Below, in pieces: positions 17,986 to 28,038 of a DNA stretch of 64,000 bases; within the stretch, counting starts at the first letter, position 1, and each line of letters opens with the position of its first letter. The DNA comes from Jannaschia rubra (lineage in GTDB: Bacteria; Pseudomonadota; Alphaproteobacteria; Rhodobacterales; Rhodobacteraceae). A program made the translations under genes and the position numbers. Below the pieces are notes generated by a model. It saw only the letters and a program-made list of their open reading frames with translations, was not told the DNA's origin and did no database searches. The stretch is from the NCBI RefSeq assembly GCF_001403735.1, contig NZ_CXPG01000013.1:124001-188000 (forward strand), given 5' to 3'.

Positions 17986-19077
17986 ATGGCATTGTCGAGA
18001 CGGCAACAGGTGATCTACTGGGGATTGGCCGCTGCGCTTTTCCTGGTGCTGCTCTGGTATCTGGGGCCGGTGCTGCTCCCCTTCATCGTGGGCGGCGCCA
18101 TCGCCTATATCCTCGATCCGTTGGCCGACCGGCTGGAGGCCCTCGGCCTGCCCCGGGTCGCGGCGACGGCCATCATCACGCTGATTGCGGTGACGGGCCT
18201 GATCGTGGCGGTGGCCTTCCTCATTCCCACCCTGATCGAGCAGACGAACGCGCTGGTGCGCCTTGCCCCCGAGTATTTCAGCGCCCTGCGGGCTTGGCTG
18301 ACGCTCCGGTTCCCCGCGCTGGTCGCCGAAGGCGGCATCGTCCAGACGGGCCTCGCCGACCTGGGCGAGGTGATCCGCGCGCGCGGCGGGCAACTGGCGC
18401 AGCAGGTTCTGGCCGGAGTCTTCGGGGTGGTGAACGCGGTCGTCTTCATCGTCGTGGTGCCCGTCGTCGCCTTCTACCTGCTGCTCGACTGGGACGAACT
18501 GGTGGCGCGGGTCGACGACCTGCTGCCCCGCGACCATGTGGGCACGATCCGGCGCATCGCGCTCGACATCGACCGGACGCTGGCGAGCTTCGTACGCGGG
18601 CAGTTGACCGTCTGCCTGATCCTGGGGACGTTCTATTCCGTCGCGCTGATGCTGGTCGGGTTGCAGTTCGGGCTGGTCGTGGGGGCCATCGCGGGGCTCA
18701 TCACCTTCATTCCCTATGTTGGTGCCCTGGTGGGCGGGGTGCTGGCCATCGGGCTGGCCCTCTTTCAGTTCTGGGGCGACTGGACGTCGATCGGCCTCGT
18801 CGCCGCGATCTTCGTGGCGGGACAATTCCTCGAAGGCAACGTGCTGACGCCCAAGCTGGTGGGCGGATCGGTGGGCCTGCATCCGGTGTGGCTTCTGTTC
18901 GCGCTTTCGGCCTTCGGGTCGATCTACGGCTTCGTTGGCATGCTCGTCGCGGTGCCCGTCGCCGCCGCCCTGGGCGTGGTCGCGCGGTTCGGCGTGGCCG
19001 AATACAAGCAGAGCGTCCTTTACCGGGGTCAGCCCCCGGACCCGGCCCTTCCGGCACCGGCCGATCCGCGGGTCTGA
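17986..19077 (+). CDS. AI-2E family transporter (PerM/UPF0118)
   Basis: A 363-residue integral membrane protein with about eight helices. The family signature is clear: VVPVVAFYLLLDWDEL, the SFVRGQLTVCLILGTFY helix and LEGNVLTPKLVGGSVGLHPVWLLFALSAFGSIYGFVGMLVAVPVAA. Members have been linked to autoinducer-2 export or Na+/H+ exchange, but the substrate here is unknown. ATG 17986 is chosen, with AAAGGGCGGAG immediately upstream. The next gene, hdaA, begins 3 bases after the stop, so the two form a transcription unit. Confidence 0.92.
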   Translation: MALSRRQQVIYWGLAAALFLVLLWYLGPVLLPFIVGGAIAYILDPLADRLEALGLPRVAATAIITLIAVTGLIVAVAFLIPTLIEQTNALVRLAPEYFSALRAWLTLRFPALVAEGGIVQTGLADLGEVIRARGGQLAQQVLAGVFGVVNAVVFIVVVPVVAFYLLLDWDELVARVDDLLPRDHVGTIRRIALDIDRTLASFVRGQLTVCLILGTFYSVALMLVGLQFGLVVGAIAGLITFIPYVGALVGGVLAIGLALFQFWGDWTSIGLVAAIFVAGQFLEGNVLTPKLVGGSVGLHPVWLLFALSAFGSIYGFVGMLVAVPVAAALGVVARFGVAEYKQSVLYRGQPPDPALPAPADPRV

Positions 19078-19080
19078 TCC

Positions 19081-19731
19081 GTGGCACAGCTCTCCATCGA
19101 CCTGCCCCGGCTCGATGCGCGGGGACGCGAGGATTTCATGGTCTCGACGTCGAACGCGCAGGCCGTGGCCCTGGTCGACGCCTGGCCGGACTGGCCCGGC
19201 GGGAGGCTCGCGCTGGTCGGGCCCGAAGGGTCGGGCAAGTCGCATCTGGCCGGCATCTGGGCGGCGGAGGCCGATGCAACCCGTTTGCGCGCCGCCGACC
19301 TGACGGCCCGCGACGCGCCCGCACTGGCCCACCGCCCCGTCGTGCTGGAAGACGCCGACCGCGGCGTGGACGAGGAGGCGCTGTTTCACCTCTGGAACGC
19401 CTGCGCGGGGCAGGAGCACGGCCTTCTGCTGACCGGGCGCCGCCCGCCATCCGACTGGCCCGTGCGCCTGCCTGACCTGAAAAGCCGGCTCGCCTCGCTG
19501 ACGCCGGCCGTGATCGACGACCCCGACGACACGCTGCTGTCGGTGCTGCTGCTCAAGCTCTTCGCCGACCGGCAGCTTCAGGTGAAGCCCGCGCTGATCG
19601 GCTTCCTTCTGCCGAGGATGGAACGGAGCTTTGCCGCCGCGCGCGCGCTGGTCGACCGGCTCGACGCGGCATCGCTGGAACGGGGCGTGGCGCTGAACCA
19701 GGCGCTGGCGCGCGACCTGCTGGACAGGTGA
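19081..19731 (+). CDS. hdaA: HdaA/Hda-like DnaA regulatory inactivator
   Basis: A 216-residue DnaA-related AAA+ protein lacking DnaA's DNA-binding domain. With the sliding clamp it stimulates ATP hydrolysis by DnaA and so limits replication initiation. The N-terminus ([11 protein letters not shown]) includes the QLSIDLP-type clamp-binding peptide (QL[SP]xxLP form), Walker A is GPEGSGKSH, the Walker B-like strand is [11 protein letters not shown], and sensor residues lie near [11 protein letters not shown] and PDLKSRL. The start is GTG, 3 bases after the AI-2E stop, so translation is coupled. ppk follows; its promoter candidate overlaps the 3' end of this gene. Confidence 0.92.
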   Translation: MAQLSIDLPRLDARGREDFMVSTSNAQAVALVDAWPDWPGGRLALVGPEGSGKSHLAGIWAAEADATRLRAADLTARDAPALAHRPVVLEDADRGVDEEALFHLWNACAGQEHGLLLTGRRPPSDWPVRLPDLKSRLASLTPAVIDDPDDTLLSVLLLKLFADRQLQVKPALIGFLLPRMERSFAAARALVDRLDAASLERGVALNQALARDLLDR

Positions 19732-19749
19732 CTCCGCGCAGCCTAGCCT
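19721..19749 (+). promoter_or_regulatory. Putative ppk promoter
   Basis: TGGACA (19721-19726), 17-base spacer, TAGCCT (19744-19749); it overlaps the hdaA stop codon and lies 38 bases before the ppk ATG. Confidence 0.4.
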
Positions 19750-19787
19750 GTGACATCCCCGCCACAGACCGACGATGGGCGCCAACC

Positions 19788-21980
19788 ATGCTCGACAAGT
19801 CCGCCGTTCCGCCCGCCGATTTCCTGAACGCCCCGATCCCCGCGCCGGTGACGCTGGACGATGAGCGGACGACGACGCCCAAGCGATTCTTCAACCGCGA
19901 ACGCAGTTGGCTCGCCTTCAATTCCCGCGTGCTGGAGGAGGCCGAGAACCCCCGCGTGCCCTTGCTGGAGCGGCTGCGGTTCCTGTCGATCTCGGCGGCG
20001 AACCTCGACGAATTCTACACCGTCCGGGTGGCGGGCCTGCGCGAACTGGCGCGCGCCGGAAACAGGACGCCCGCCGCCGACGGCCGCACCCCCGCCGAAC
20101 AGCTTGCCATGATCGACGAGACGGCGATGCACCTGCTGACGCATCAGCAGGAGGTCTGGAAATCCCTTCTGGCCGAATTGGGCGAGAACGGCATTCGCCT
20201 TCTGTCGGCGGACGACCTGAAGGGCCCCGAGCGGGATGCGATGGCCGAACATTTCCTGACACAGGTTTTCCCGATCCTGTCGCCGCTGGCCATCGACCCT
20301 GCGCATCCCTTCCCCTTCATCCCGAACGAGGGTTTCGCCGTCGCGGTCGAACTGGAACGCCGGTCCGACCGGCGCACGCTGCGGGCGCTCCTGCCCATTC
20401 CCGCGCAGATCGACCGCTTCATCCGCCTGCCCGACGACGAGGGCACGATCCGCTTTTTGCCACTGGAGGAGTTGTTGCTGATGCAGATCGAGCAGCTGTT
20501 CCCCGGCTACGTCCTGCGCGGCCAATGCGCATTCCGCGTGTTGCGCGACAGCGACCTCGAGGTCGAGGAGGAGGCGGAGGATCTGGTCCGCGAGTTCGAG
20601 ACGGCGCTGAAGCGCCGTCGCCGGGGGGAGATCATCCGCATGAAGATCACCGCCACCGCCTCGGATTCCCTGCGCCGGACCATCGTCGAGGAGATCGACG
20701 TGGACGAGCATGAGGTCATCACGGTCGACGGGCTGATCGGGCTCGCGGCGCTCAAGGAACTGGTGGTGGACGACCGCAAGGACCTGCTCTGGCCCAGCTT
20801 CACCCCCCGCGTGCCCGAACGGGTGCAGGACCACGACGGCGACATGTTCGCGGCCATCCGGCAGAAGGACATGCTGCTGCACCATCCCTACGAGACCTTC
20901 GACATGGTCGTCCGCTTCATCGCGCAGGCGGCCACGGACCCCGACGTGCTGGCGATCAAGCAGACGCTCTACCGCACCTCGCGCGACAGCCCCGTGGTGG
21001 CCGCCCTGTGCGAGGCGGCGGAGGCGGGCAAGCAGGTCACGGCGCTGGTGGAGTTGAAGGCCCGCTTCGACGAGGCGGCCAACATCCGCCAGTCCCGGCG
21101 GCTGGAGCGTGCGGGCGTCCACGTCGTCTACGGCTTCACCCGCCTCAAGACCCACGCCAAGATCGCCACCGTCGTCCGGCGCGAGGGTGACAGGCTCGTG
21201 ACCTACAGCCATTTCGGCACCGGCAACTATCACCCGATCACCGCGCGCATCTATACCGACCTGTCGCTGTTCACCTGCGATCCGCGCCTGGCGCGCGACG
21301 CGACCAAGGTGTTCAACTTCATCTCGGGCTATGCGCCGCCCGACGGGCTGGAGAACCTGTCGATCTCGCCGTCGCAGATGAAGGACCGCCTGCTCGCCTC
21401 GATCGCGGGGGAGGCCGACCATGCGCGCGACGGACGTCCGGGCGCGATCTGGGCCAAGATGAACGCGCTGGTGGAACCCGACGTCATCGACGCGCTCTAC
21501 GATGCGAGCCGCGCCGGGGTGCGGATCGACCTTGTGATCCGCGGCATCTGCGGGCTGCGCCCCGGCGTCACCGGCCTGTCCGAGAACATCCGCGTGAAGT
21601 CGGTCGTCGGGCGGTTCCTGGAACATTCGCGCATCGTCTGCTTCGGCAACGGTCACGGCCTGCCATCGCGCCGGGCCCGGGTCTACATCAGCTCCGCCGA
21701 CTGGATGGGGCGCAACCTGAACCGCCGGGTCGAGACGCTGGTGGAATGCGTGAACCCCACGGTCAAGGCGCAGATCGTCAGCCAGATCATGGCCGCGAAC
21801 CTGGCCGACGTGGCCCAGAGCTGGGTCTTGGGCCCGGAAGGCGACTGGTCACGCCCCGACCTGACGGACCTGGACAACCCCTTCAGTTGCCACCGCTTCT
21901 TCATGGAGAACCCGTCGCTTTCGGGCCGGGGGTCGGCCGGCGCACGCGACGTTCCGGAACTGACGCACAGCCCGGATTGA
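19788..21980 (+). CDS. ppk1: Polyphosphate kinase 1
   Basis: A 730-residue enzyme that reversibly polymerises the gamma-phosphate of ATP into polyphosphate. The four PPK1 domains are recognisable: N-terminal [20 protein letters not shown], the head domain, and two phospholipase D-like C-terminal domains. The autophosphorylated histidine is most likely His456 in [12 protein letters not shown], and [21 protein letters not shown] and [17 protein letters not shown] are highly conserved. The start at 19788 (MLDKSAVPP) is chosen over an in-frame upstream ATG overlapping hdaA. It is followed by ppx after 82 bases, so synthesis and degradation of polyphosphate are encoded together. Confidence 0.97.
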   Translation: MLDKSAVPPADFLNAPIPAPVTLDDERTTTPKRFFNRERSWLAFNSRVLEEAENPRVPLLERLRFLSISAANLDEFYTVRVAGLRELARAGNRTPAADGRTPAEQLAMIDETAMHLLTHQQEVWKSLLAELGENGIRLLSADDLKGPERDAMAEHFLTQVFPILSPLAIDPAHPFPFIPNEGFAVAVELERRSDRRTLRALLPIPAQIDRFIRLPDDEGTIRFLPLEELLLMQIEQLFPGYVLRGQCAFRVLRDSDLEVEEEAEDLVREFETALKRRRRGEIIRMKITATASDSLRRTIVEEIDVDEHEVITVDGLIGLAALKELVVDDRKDLLWPSFTPRVPERVQDHDGDMFAAIRQKDMLLHHPYETFDMVVRFIAQAATDPDVLAIKQTLYRTSRDSPVVAALCEAAEAGKQVTALVELKARFDEAANIRQSRRLERAGVHVVYGFTRLKTHAKIATVVRREGDRLVTYSHFGTGNYHPITARIYTDLSLFTCDPRLARDATKVFNFISGYAPPDGLENLSISPSQMKDRLLASIAGEADHARDGRPGAIWAKMNALVEPDVIDALYDASRAGVRIDLVIRGICGLRPGVTGLSENIRVKSVVGRFLEHSRIVCFGNGHGLPSRRARVYISSADWMGRNLNRRVETLVECVNPTVKAQIVSQIMAANLADVAQSWVLGPEGDWSRPDLTDLDNPFSCHRFFMENPSLSGRGSAGARDVPELTHSPD

Positions 21981-22062
21981 CGGGCCGTCGCGCATTGACC
22001 CGGCGGCCCCGGGCGTGCCAGACCGCCGCCATGCTCGACCGCCACCCCGGGGGATGCTGCGA

Positions 22063-23610
22063 ATGACGGACGACGCCCAGGACCCGGAGGGATACGGCCC
22101 CTTCGGCGCGCCCCTGTTCGATGGCCCGGAGGCGCGCGCCCTGCGCCGGGTGGGCGTGATCGACGTCGGCTCCAACTCCGTCCGCATGGTGGTTTTCGAC
22201 GGCGCCGCCCGCTCGCCCGCCTATTTCTACAACGAGAAGATCCTCTGCGGGCTGGGGGCGGGTCTTGCCGATTCCGGCAAGCTGAACCCCGAAGGCCGCG
22301 TCCGCGCCCTGGCCGCGCTCCGGCGGTTCGCGATCCTTGCGCGGGGGATGGAGGTGAACTCCCTCACCGCCGTCGCCACCGCCGCCGTGCGCGAGGCTGA
22401 CGACGGCCCGGCCTTCGAGGCCGAGGTGACGGCGCGGACGGGCCTGAAGCTCTGGGTCATCGACGGCCCGCAGGAGGCGCGGCTGTCGGGGCAGGGGGTG
22501 CTGCTCGGCTGGCCCGGCGCCGAAGGGCTGATGTGCGACATCGGCGGCAGCAGCATGGAACTGGCGGAGTTGTCGGGCGGCGAGGTCGGTGCCACCGTCA
22601 GCGGCCGTGTCGGGCCGCTCAAGCTGCAGGACATCCGCGGCAAGGGCGCCCGTCGCACCGAGATCGAGGCCCGCGTGGCCGAGATGGCCGAGGCGCTGGG
22701 TCGCGACCGCTACGACCGGCTCTATCTGGTGGGCGGGTCCTGGCGGGCCATCGCGCGGATCGACATGGAGCGGCGGGGCTATCCGCTGCACGTCCTGCAC
22801 GAATACATCATGCAGCCCAGGGACCTGCGCGCCACGCTCGATTTCATCGAGGGCGCCGATATGGCCGATCTGGGCAAGCGCACCGGAACCAGCATGGCGC
22901 GCATGTCGCTCGTCCCCATCGCGGCCGAGGTGCTGTCGCGCACCGTCCGCACCTTCCGCCCGAAGGAGATAGCGGTATCGAGCTACGGCATCCGCGAGGG
23001 CCTGCTGTTCGAACAGATGCCCGAGCTGCTGCGCGCGCGCGACCCGCTGATCGAATCCTGCCGTGCGTCGGAGGCGGCATCGGCGCGGCTGCCGGGCTTC
23101 GGCCGGGTGCTCTATCGGTTCGTGTCGCCGCTGTTCTCACGCGCGGACGACCGGCGGCGGCGGCTGATCCGGGCATGCTGCCTGCTGCATGACGTCAGCT
23201 GGCGCGCGCATCCCGACTACCGCGCGGAGATCTGCTTCGACAACGCGACCCGTGCCAACCTGGGCGGCCTGACCCATTCGGAGCGGGTCTATCTGGGCCT
23301 GGCCCTTCTCCACCGCTATCGCAACAAGCACGCGGGGTCACCGTTCGAGGCGCTGGCCCCCCTGCTCGACGAGGGCGACACGCGTGAGGCGGAGGTCGTG
23401 GGCAAGGCCATGCGCTTCGGGGCGATGTTCTCGGCGCAGGATCCCGCGCTCATGGGGACGCTCAAGCTCTTTCCGAAGAAGGGCGAGCTGCTTTTGACAC
23501 TCCCGCCCGGCGATGGCGAGGCGCTTTATGGCGAGGTGGCCGAGGCCCGGTTCAGGTCGCTCGCCGCCGCCCTGTCGGCCGAGCCCATCGTCCGGGTCGC
23601 CCGCGCCTGA
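22063..23610 (+). CDS. ppx: Exopolyphosphatase (Ppx/GppA family)
   Basis: A 515-residue phosphatase of the actin/ASKHA fold that removes terminal phosphates from polyphosphate or pppGpp. The two N-terminal ASKHA domains show GVIDVGSNSVRMVVFDG and the second phosphate loop CDIGGSSMELAEL, with the activating Glu region TAAVREADDG. The C-terminal third is an HD-like helical domain (LIRACCLLHDVSWRAHPDYR). The exact start is uncertain: ATG 22054 and 22063 are in frame; 22063 is preceded by GGGGGA at good spacing. Adjacent ppk1 supports polyphosphate as a substrate. Confidence 0.93.
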   Translation: MTDDAQDPEGYGPFGAPLFDGPEARALRRVGVIDVGSNSVRMVVFDGAARSPAYFYNEKILCGLGAGLADSGKLNPEGRVRALAALRRFAILARGMEVNSLTAVATAAVREADDGPAFEAEVTARTGLKLWVIDGPQEARLSGQGVLLGWPGAEGLMCDIGGSSMELAELSGGEVGATVSGRVGPLKLQDIRGKGARRTEIEARVAEMAEALGRDRYDRLYLVGGSWRAIARIDMERRGYPLHVLHEYIMQPRDLRATLDFIEGADMADLGKRTGTSMARMSLVPIAAEVLSRTVRTFRPKEIAVSSYGIREGLLFEQMPELLRARDPLIESCRASEAASARLPGFGRVLYRFVSPLFSRADDRRRRLIRACCLLHDVSWRAHPDYRAEICFDNATRANLGGLTHSERVYLGLALLHRYRNKHAGSPFEALAPLLDEGDTREAEVVGKAMRFGAMFSAQDPALMGTLKLFPKKGELLLTLPPGDGEALYGEVAEARFRSLAAALSAEPIVRVARA

Positions 23611-23615
23611 CGGAC

Positions 23616-23643
23616 TGGACGACCGCCAGCCGGTGCCTATGTG
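23616..23643 (+). promoter_or_regulatory. Putative promoter of the zinc-type dehydrogenase gene
   Basis: TGGACG (23616-23621), 16-base spacer, TATGTG (23638-23643), 33 bases before the ATG. Confidence 0.35.
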
Positions 23644-23675
23644 GCAGCACTCCCCCTGCAAACGAAGGAAGCGCC

Positions 23676-24650
23676 ATGAAAGCCGTCACCTACGATACTT
23701 TCGGTGAACCCGCCGACGTCCTGCGCGCCAGCGACATCGACCGCCCCGAACCGGGCGAGGGCCAGATTCTCGTCCGCACCATCCTGTCGCCCATCCACAA
23801 CCACGACCTCTGGACCGCGCGCGGCACCTATGGCCACAAGCCCGACCTGCCCGCGACCGGCGGCACCGAGGGCGTCGGCACGGTCGAGGCGGTGGGCAAA
23901 GGTGTCGACGACGCCATGATCGGCAAGCGCGTGGCCACTGCCGGCACCGGCACCTGGGCCGAATATTTCCTGGCCGACGCCGGAAGCGCCATTCCGCTGC
24001 CCGACGACATCCCGGACGAGGTCGGGGCGCAACTGATCGCCATGCCGTTCAGCGCGCTGACCCTGCTCGAATTCCTGAACGTCTCCGAAGGGGACTTCGT
24101 GATCCAGACCGCCGCCAACGGCACGGTTGGCAAGCTGATGAATGACCTTGCCCCCACACGCGGCATCAAACTGGTGAGCCTCGTGCGGCGCGAGGAGGCG
24201 AAGAAGGAAATGCGTGATCTGGGCGCGCAACACGTCGTTTCGACCGATGACGACGATTGGCAGGATCAGGTCCGTCGCATCGTGGGCGAGGACGGCGCGC
24301 GTGCGGCAATCGACTCGGTCGGCGGCAAGATCGTGGCCGACATCGCCGACCTGCTGGGGCGTGACGGTCTCCTCGTGGTCTTCGGCACCGCCACGGGCGA
24401 GCCGTTGCGCCTGAACGCGGGGCCGATGATCTCTCACCATCTGGTCGTGCGCGGGTTCTGGGCCTCGCGCATCATTTCCGACATGGCCGACGACGAAAAG
24501 GCGCGCCTGATGGGCGAGATCGTGGGCCTCGCGTCCGAAGGCAAGCTCGACCTGTCCTCGGCGGGCGAATACGCGCTGGATGACATCGGGGAGGCGGTGA
24601 AGGCGTCCCTCACGCCCGGCCGCGACGGCAAGGTGCTGATGAAACCGTGA
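23676..24650 (+). CDS. MDR-family alcohol dehydrogenase / quinone oxidoreductase-like protein
   Basis: A 324-residue medium-chain dehydrogenase/reductase. It has the GroES-like N-terminal domain ([32 protein letters not shown]) and a Rossmann domain in which the usual AxxGxxG appears as [15 protein letters not shown]. Residues typical of the structural and catalytic zinc sites (Cys clusters) are absent, so it belongs with the zinc-free quinone oxidoreductase or trans-2-enoyl reductase (MECR-like) branch and probably uses NADPH. Substrate unknown. A strong GAAGGAAG ribosome site precedes the ATG. It is flanked by putative promoters on both sides and so is likely monocistronic. Confidence 0.88.
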   Translation: MKAVTYDTFGEPADVLRASDIDRPEPGEGQILVRTILSPIHNHDLWTARGTYGHKPDLPATGGTEGVGTVEAVGKGVDDAMIGKRVATAGTGTWAEYFLADAGSAIPLPDDIPDEVGAQLIAMPFSALTLLEFLNVSEGDFVIQTAANGTVGKLMNDLAPTRGIKLVSLVRREEAKKEMRDLGAQHVVSTDDDDWQDQVRRIVGEDGARAAIDSVGGKIVADIADLLGRDGLLVVFGTATGEPLRLNAGPMISHHLVVRGFWASRIISDMADDEKARLMGEIVGLASEGKLDLSSAGEYALDDIGEAVKASLTPGRDGKVLMKP

Positions 24651-24678
24651 CCCGCGGGCGGCGGCCCTGCGCCGCCGC

Positions 24679-24707
24679 TTGCCCCCGGCGCCCCGCATTG
24701 GTAGCGC
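24679..24707 (+). promoter_or_regulatory. Putative proS promoter
   Basis: TTGCCC (24679-24684), 17-base spacer, TAGCGC (24702-24707), 30 bases before the proS ATG. It probably drives proS-lolC-lolD. Confidence 0.45.
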
Positions 24708-24736
24708 AGGCAGGCCATTTGCCGGAGCCAAGCCCA

Positions 24737-26077
24737 ATGCGCCTCAGCCGCTATTTCCTGCCCGTTCTCAAGGAAACCCCCGCCGACGCCCAGATCGTCA
24801 GCCACCGCCTGATGCTGCGAGCGGGCATGATCAAGCAGGCCTCCGCCGGCATCTATTCCTGGCTGCCACTGGGCTACCGCGTCCTGCGCAGGATCGAGCG
24901 GATCGTGCACGAGGAGCAGCAGCGCGCAGGCCACATCCCCATGTTGATGCCGACGCTGCAATCGGCTGACCTGTGGCGCGAATCCGGCCGCTACGATGCC
25001 TACGGCCCCGAAATGCTGCGCTTCAAGGACCGGCAGGACCGCGAGATGCTGTTCGGTCCCACGAACGAGGAGCTGATCACCGACATCGTCCGCTCCAACA
25101 TCGGCAGCTACAAGCAGCTTCCCCTGACGCTCTACCAGATCCAGTGGAAGTTCCGCGACGAGATGCGTCCCCGGTTCGGCGTCATGCGCGGACGCGAGTT
25201 CCTGATGAAGGACGGCTACAACTTCGACCTGACGCGCGAGGATGCACTGCACGCCTACAACCGCCATCTGGTCACCTACCTGCGCACCTATGAGCGGATG
25301 GGGCTTCAGGCGATCCCGATGCGCGCAGACTCCGGCCCCATCGGCGGCGACGACACGCATGAGTTCCTGGTGTTGGCCGAGACGGGCGAATCCGAAGTGT
25401 TCTACGATTCCGCCGTCACCGACATCTCGCTGGGGCAGCGCGACATCGACTATGACGACAAGGCCCAATGCGCCGCCGTGATGGAGGAATTCACCACCCT
25501 CTACGCCCGCACCGACGAGACACACGACGAGACTCTGTTCGCGGAGGTGCCCGAAGACCGTCGCCGGTCGGCGCGTGGCATCGAGGTCGGGCAGATCTTC
25601 TATTTCGGCACGAAGTATTCCGATGCACTGGGTGCCACCGTGCAGGGGCCCGACGGCAAGTCGGTGCCCATTCACATGGGATCGCATGGCATTGGCGTGA
25701 GCCGCCTTCTGGGCGCCATCATCGAGGCGAGCCACGACGACCGCGGCATCATCTGGCCCGAGGGCGTGACCCCTTTCCATGTGGGCATCGTCAACCTGCG
25801 CCAAGGCGACCAGTCGACGGATTCCGCCTGCGACGGCATCTACCGACAGCTCGAATCCGAAGGTCTGACCGCGCTCTACGACGACCGCGACGAACGCGCG
25901 GGCGCCAAGTTCGCCACGATGGATCTCATCGGCCTGCCCTGGCGCATCACCGTGGGGCCGCGGGGGCTGTCGAACGGCAAGGTGGAACTGACCTCCCGCC
26001 GCACCGGCACTTCGGAGGAAATGTCGCCCGAGGCCGCGATCGCGCGCCTCAGGGACATCTACGCCGCCCATCCCTGA
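24737..26077 (+). CDS. proS: Prolyl-tRNA synthetase (short, alphaproteobacterial type)
   Basis: A 446-residue class II synthetase that charges tRNA-Pro. The N-terminus [19 protein letters not shown] and motifs [31 protein letters not shown] (motif 2 region) and [17 protein letters not shown] (motif 3) are diagnostic; the anticodon-binding domain occupies the last ~100 residues. At 446 residues it lacks the ~180-residue INS editing insertion of the long bacterial enzyme, as usual in this class, so Ala-tRNA-Pro clearance must come from a free-standing deacylase elsewhere (inference). ATG 24737 with GGAG upstream. Followed at 25 bases by lolC. Confidence 0.97.
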   Translation: MRLSRYFLPVLKETPADAQIVSHRLMLRAGMIKQASAGIYSWLPLGYRVLRRIERIVHEEQQRAGHIPMLMPTLQSADLWRESGRYDAYGPEMLRFKDRQDREMLFGPTNEELITDIVRSNIGSYKQLPLTLYQIQWKFRDEMRPRFGVMRGREFLMKDGYNFDLTREDALHAYNRHLVTYLRTYERMGLQAIPMRADSGPIGGDDTHEFLVLAETGESEVFYDSAVTDISLGQRDIDYDDKAQCAAVMEEFTTLYARTDETHDETLFAEVPEDRRRSARGIEVGQIFYFGTKYSDALGATVQGPDGKSVPIHMGSHGIGVSRLLGAIIEASHDDRGIIWPEGVTPFHVGIVNLRQGDQSTDSACDGIYRQLESEGLTALYDDRDERAGAKFATMDLIGLPWRITVGPRGLSNGKVELTSRRTGTSEEMSPEAAIARLRDIYAAHP

Positions 26078-26102
26078 CCCCGCCCGACCGATTGGACCGC
26101 CC

Positions 26103-27371
26103 ATGTTCGCCCGATACGAATGGATGATCGCCTGGCGCTACCTGCGCGCGCGCCGGTCCGAGGGCGGCATCTCGGTCATGACCTGGATCAGCCTCGTGGG
26201 CATCGCGCTCGCGGTTTTCGCGCTGATCGCGACGCTCGCCGTGCGGTCGGGCTTCCGCTATGAGTTCGTGGACACCATCGTCGGGGCCAATCCTCACGTC
26301 TCGGTCCTGAGCTATGGCGAGACGCTGCTCAACGGCGACCTGACCCGCACCGTCCGCGACTATGACACGCTGGCCGAGCGTCTGTCGCAGGTGCCCGACG
26401 TAACCAGCGCCATGCCGGTGGTCGAAGGCCAGGTCCTCGCCTCGGCGCAGGGGCGCAACGCGGGCGTGCAGGTAACGGGCATCCGCCCGGACGACCTGCG
26501 CCGCGTACCACGCGTGGCGAACCCGGAGGAATCGCAGGGCAGTCTCGACGACTTCGACGGCGGCATCGCCATCGGCGCGGGCGTTGCGCGGGAACTGGGT
26601 GTGGGGGCAGGGGACACGCTCCGCCTGATCTCGCCCGACGGACAGGTGACACCCATGGGCCGCAGCCCGCGCACCAAGGCCTATCGCGTGGGCTATGTCT
26701 TCAAGGTCGGCCGCTACGACATCGACGGCGTGCGCGTCTACATGCCCTTCGACGAGGCGCAGACCTATTTCAACCGCGAAGGCGTGGCCGACGAGATCCA
26801 GCTGACAGTGACCGACCCGGAGGCGGTGGATGCCATGGCCCCCGCGCTGATGGCGGCGGCGGGCGACGGCACCTATCTCTGGACGTGGAAGGACAGCGCC
26901 GGGGCGTTCCTGCAGGCATTGACGATGGAGGACAACATCATGTTCGTCATCCTGTCCATCCTTGTCCTGATCGCCACGCTGAACATCACCTCGGGCCTCG
27001 TCATGCTGGTCAAGAACAAGGGCCGCGACATCGGCATCCTGAGGACGATGGGCATGACCGAAGGCACGATCCTGCGCATTTTCTTCATCTGCGGCGCCTC
27101 CATCGGGGTGATCGGCACGGCCATCGGCGTGGTGCTGGGCTGCGCCTTCGCCATCTGGATCGACCCGGTATTCAATTTCGTGAACTACCTCGCCGGCGGC
27201 GGCGTCTGGGACGAGTCGGTGCGATACATCTCGCAGCTTCCCGCGCGGCTGGAACTCGGGGACGTGCTGTCGGCGGTGGGGCTGTCGCTGGCGCTGTCTT
27301 TCGTCGTGACGATCTTCCCGGCCCGCCGCGCCGCCCGCATGAACCCGGTGGAGGCGCTACGCTATGAATGA
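26103..27371 (+). CDS. lolC: Lipoprotein-releasing ABC transporter permease (LolC/E family)
   Basis: A 422-residue inner-membrane permease of the LolCDE system, which extracts outer-membrane lipoproteins from the inner membrane for transfer to LolA. A first helix (VMTWISLVGIALAVFALIATLAV, ~25-47) is followed by a large periplasmic domain, and three helices form the C-terminal FtsX-type domain (NIMFVILSILVLIATLNITSGLVMLVKNK; IGILRTMGMTEGTILRIFFICG). Alphaproteobacteria often have a single LolC/E-type permease acting as a homodimer, which fits the lack of a second permease here. The 3' end overlaps lolD by 8 bases. Confidence 0.95.
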   Translation: MFARYEWMIAWRYLRARRSEGGISVMTWISLVGIALAVFALIATLAVRSGFRYEFVDTIVGANPHVSVLSYGETLLNGDLTRTVRDYDTLAERLSQVPDVTSAMPVVEGQVLASAQGRNAGVQVTGIRPDDLRRVPRVANPEESQGSLDDFDGGIAIGAGVARELGVGAGDTLRLISPDGQVTPMGRSPRTKAYRVGYVFKVGRYDIDGVRVYMPFDEAQTYFNREGVADEIQLTVTDPEAVDAMAPALMAAAGDGTYLWTWKDSAGAFLQALTMEDNIMFVILSILVLIATLNITSGLVMLVKNKGRDIGILRTMGMTEGTILRIFFICGASIGVIGTAIGVVLGCAFAIWIDPVFNFVNYLAGGGVWDESVRYISQLPARLELGDVLSAVGLSLALSFVVTIFPARRAARMNPVEALRYE

Positions 27372-28038
27372 CGCGCTTCACCTCAGCGGCATCGAAAAGG
27401 GCTACAACCTCGGCCGCCCGAACGAGATCCGGGTGCTGAACGGCGCCGACCTGACGCTTGCCCGCGGCGAGGTCTGCGCGCTGGTCGCGCCGTCGGGGGC
27501 GGGCAAGTCGACGCTCCTGCACATCGCAGGGCTGCTCGACACGCCCGACGCGGGCAGGGTGACGATGGCGGGCGACGACCTGACCGGACAGTCCGACCGC
27601 GCCCGCACCCGTGCCCGGCGGCAGCGCATCGGATTCATCTACCAGTTCCACCACCTGCTGCCGGAGTTCACGGCCGCCGAGAACATCGTCCTGCCGCAAC
27701 TCGCGAACGGGACATCCGCGGCCGACGCTCGCGCGCGGGCCGAGGATCTGCTGGGTCGCGTGGGCCTCTCGCATCGGCTGGACCACCGACCTGCGGAGAT
27801 GTCGGGTGGCGAGCAGCAGCGCACGGCCTTCTGCCGCGCGCTGGCCAATGCGCCCTCGCTGCTGCTGGCGGATGAGCCCACCGGCAACCTCGACCCCGGC
27901 ACGTCGGACACGGTTTTCGAAACGCTGATGGCGCTGGTGCGCGAGACGGGGATGTCCGCGCTGATCGCCACGCACAACCTCGCACTCGCGGCCCGGATGG
28001 ACCGGACGATGCGGCTGGAAGGCGGCCTACTGGTCTAG
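27364..28038 (+). CDS. lolD: Lipoprotein-releasing system ATP-binding protein
   Basis: A 224-residue ABC ATPase that powers the LolC permease. Walker A is APSGAGKST, the signature is MSGGEQQRTAF, Walker B is LLLADEPTGNLD and the H-loop is IATHNLAL; the Q-loop is IYQFHHLLPEFTAAENI, typical of LolD/MacB-type proteins. The start overlaps the end of lolC by 8 bases, so the two are cotranslated. Its last 12 bases overlap the convergent hydrolase gene. Confidence 0.96.
   Translation: MNDALHLSGIEKGYNLGRPNEIRVLNGADLTLARGEVCALVAPSGAGKSTLLHIAGLLDTPDAGRVTMAGDDLTGQSDRARTRARRQRIGFIYQFHHLLPEFTAAENIVLPQLANGTSAADARARAEDLLGRVGLSHRLDHRPAEMSGGEQQRTAFCRALANAPSLLLADEPTGNLDPGTSDTVFETLMALVRETGMSALIATHNLALAARMDRTMRLEGGLLV

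Noticed and set aside
17959-19785. Antisense open frame of about 608 codons over the AI-2E permease and hdaA.
   Set aside because: Gln/His/Arg-rich shadow of two well-supported genes; no domain seen.
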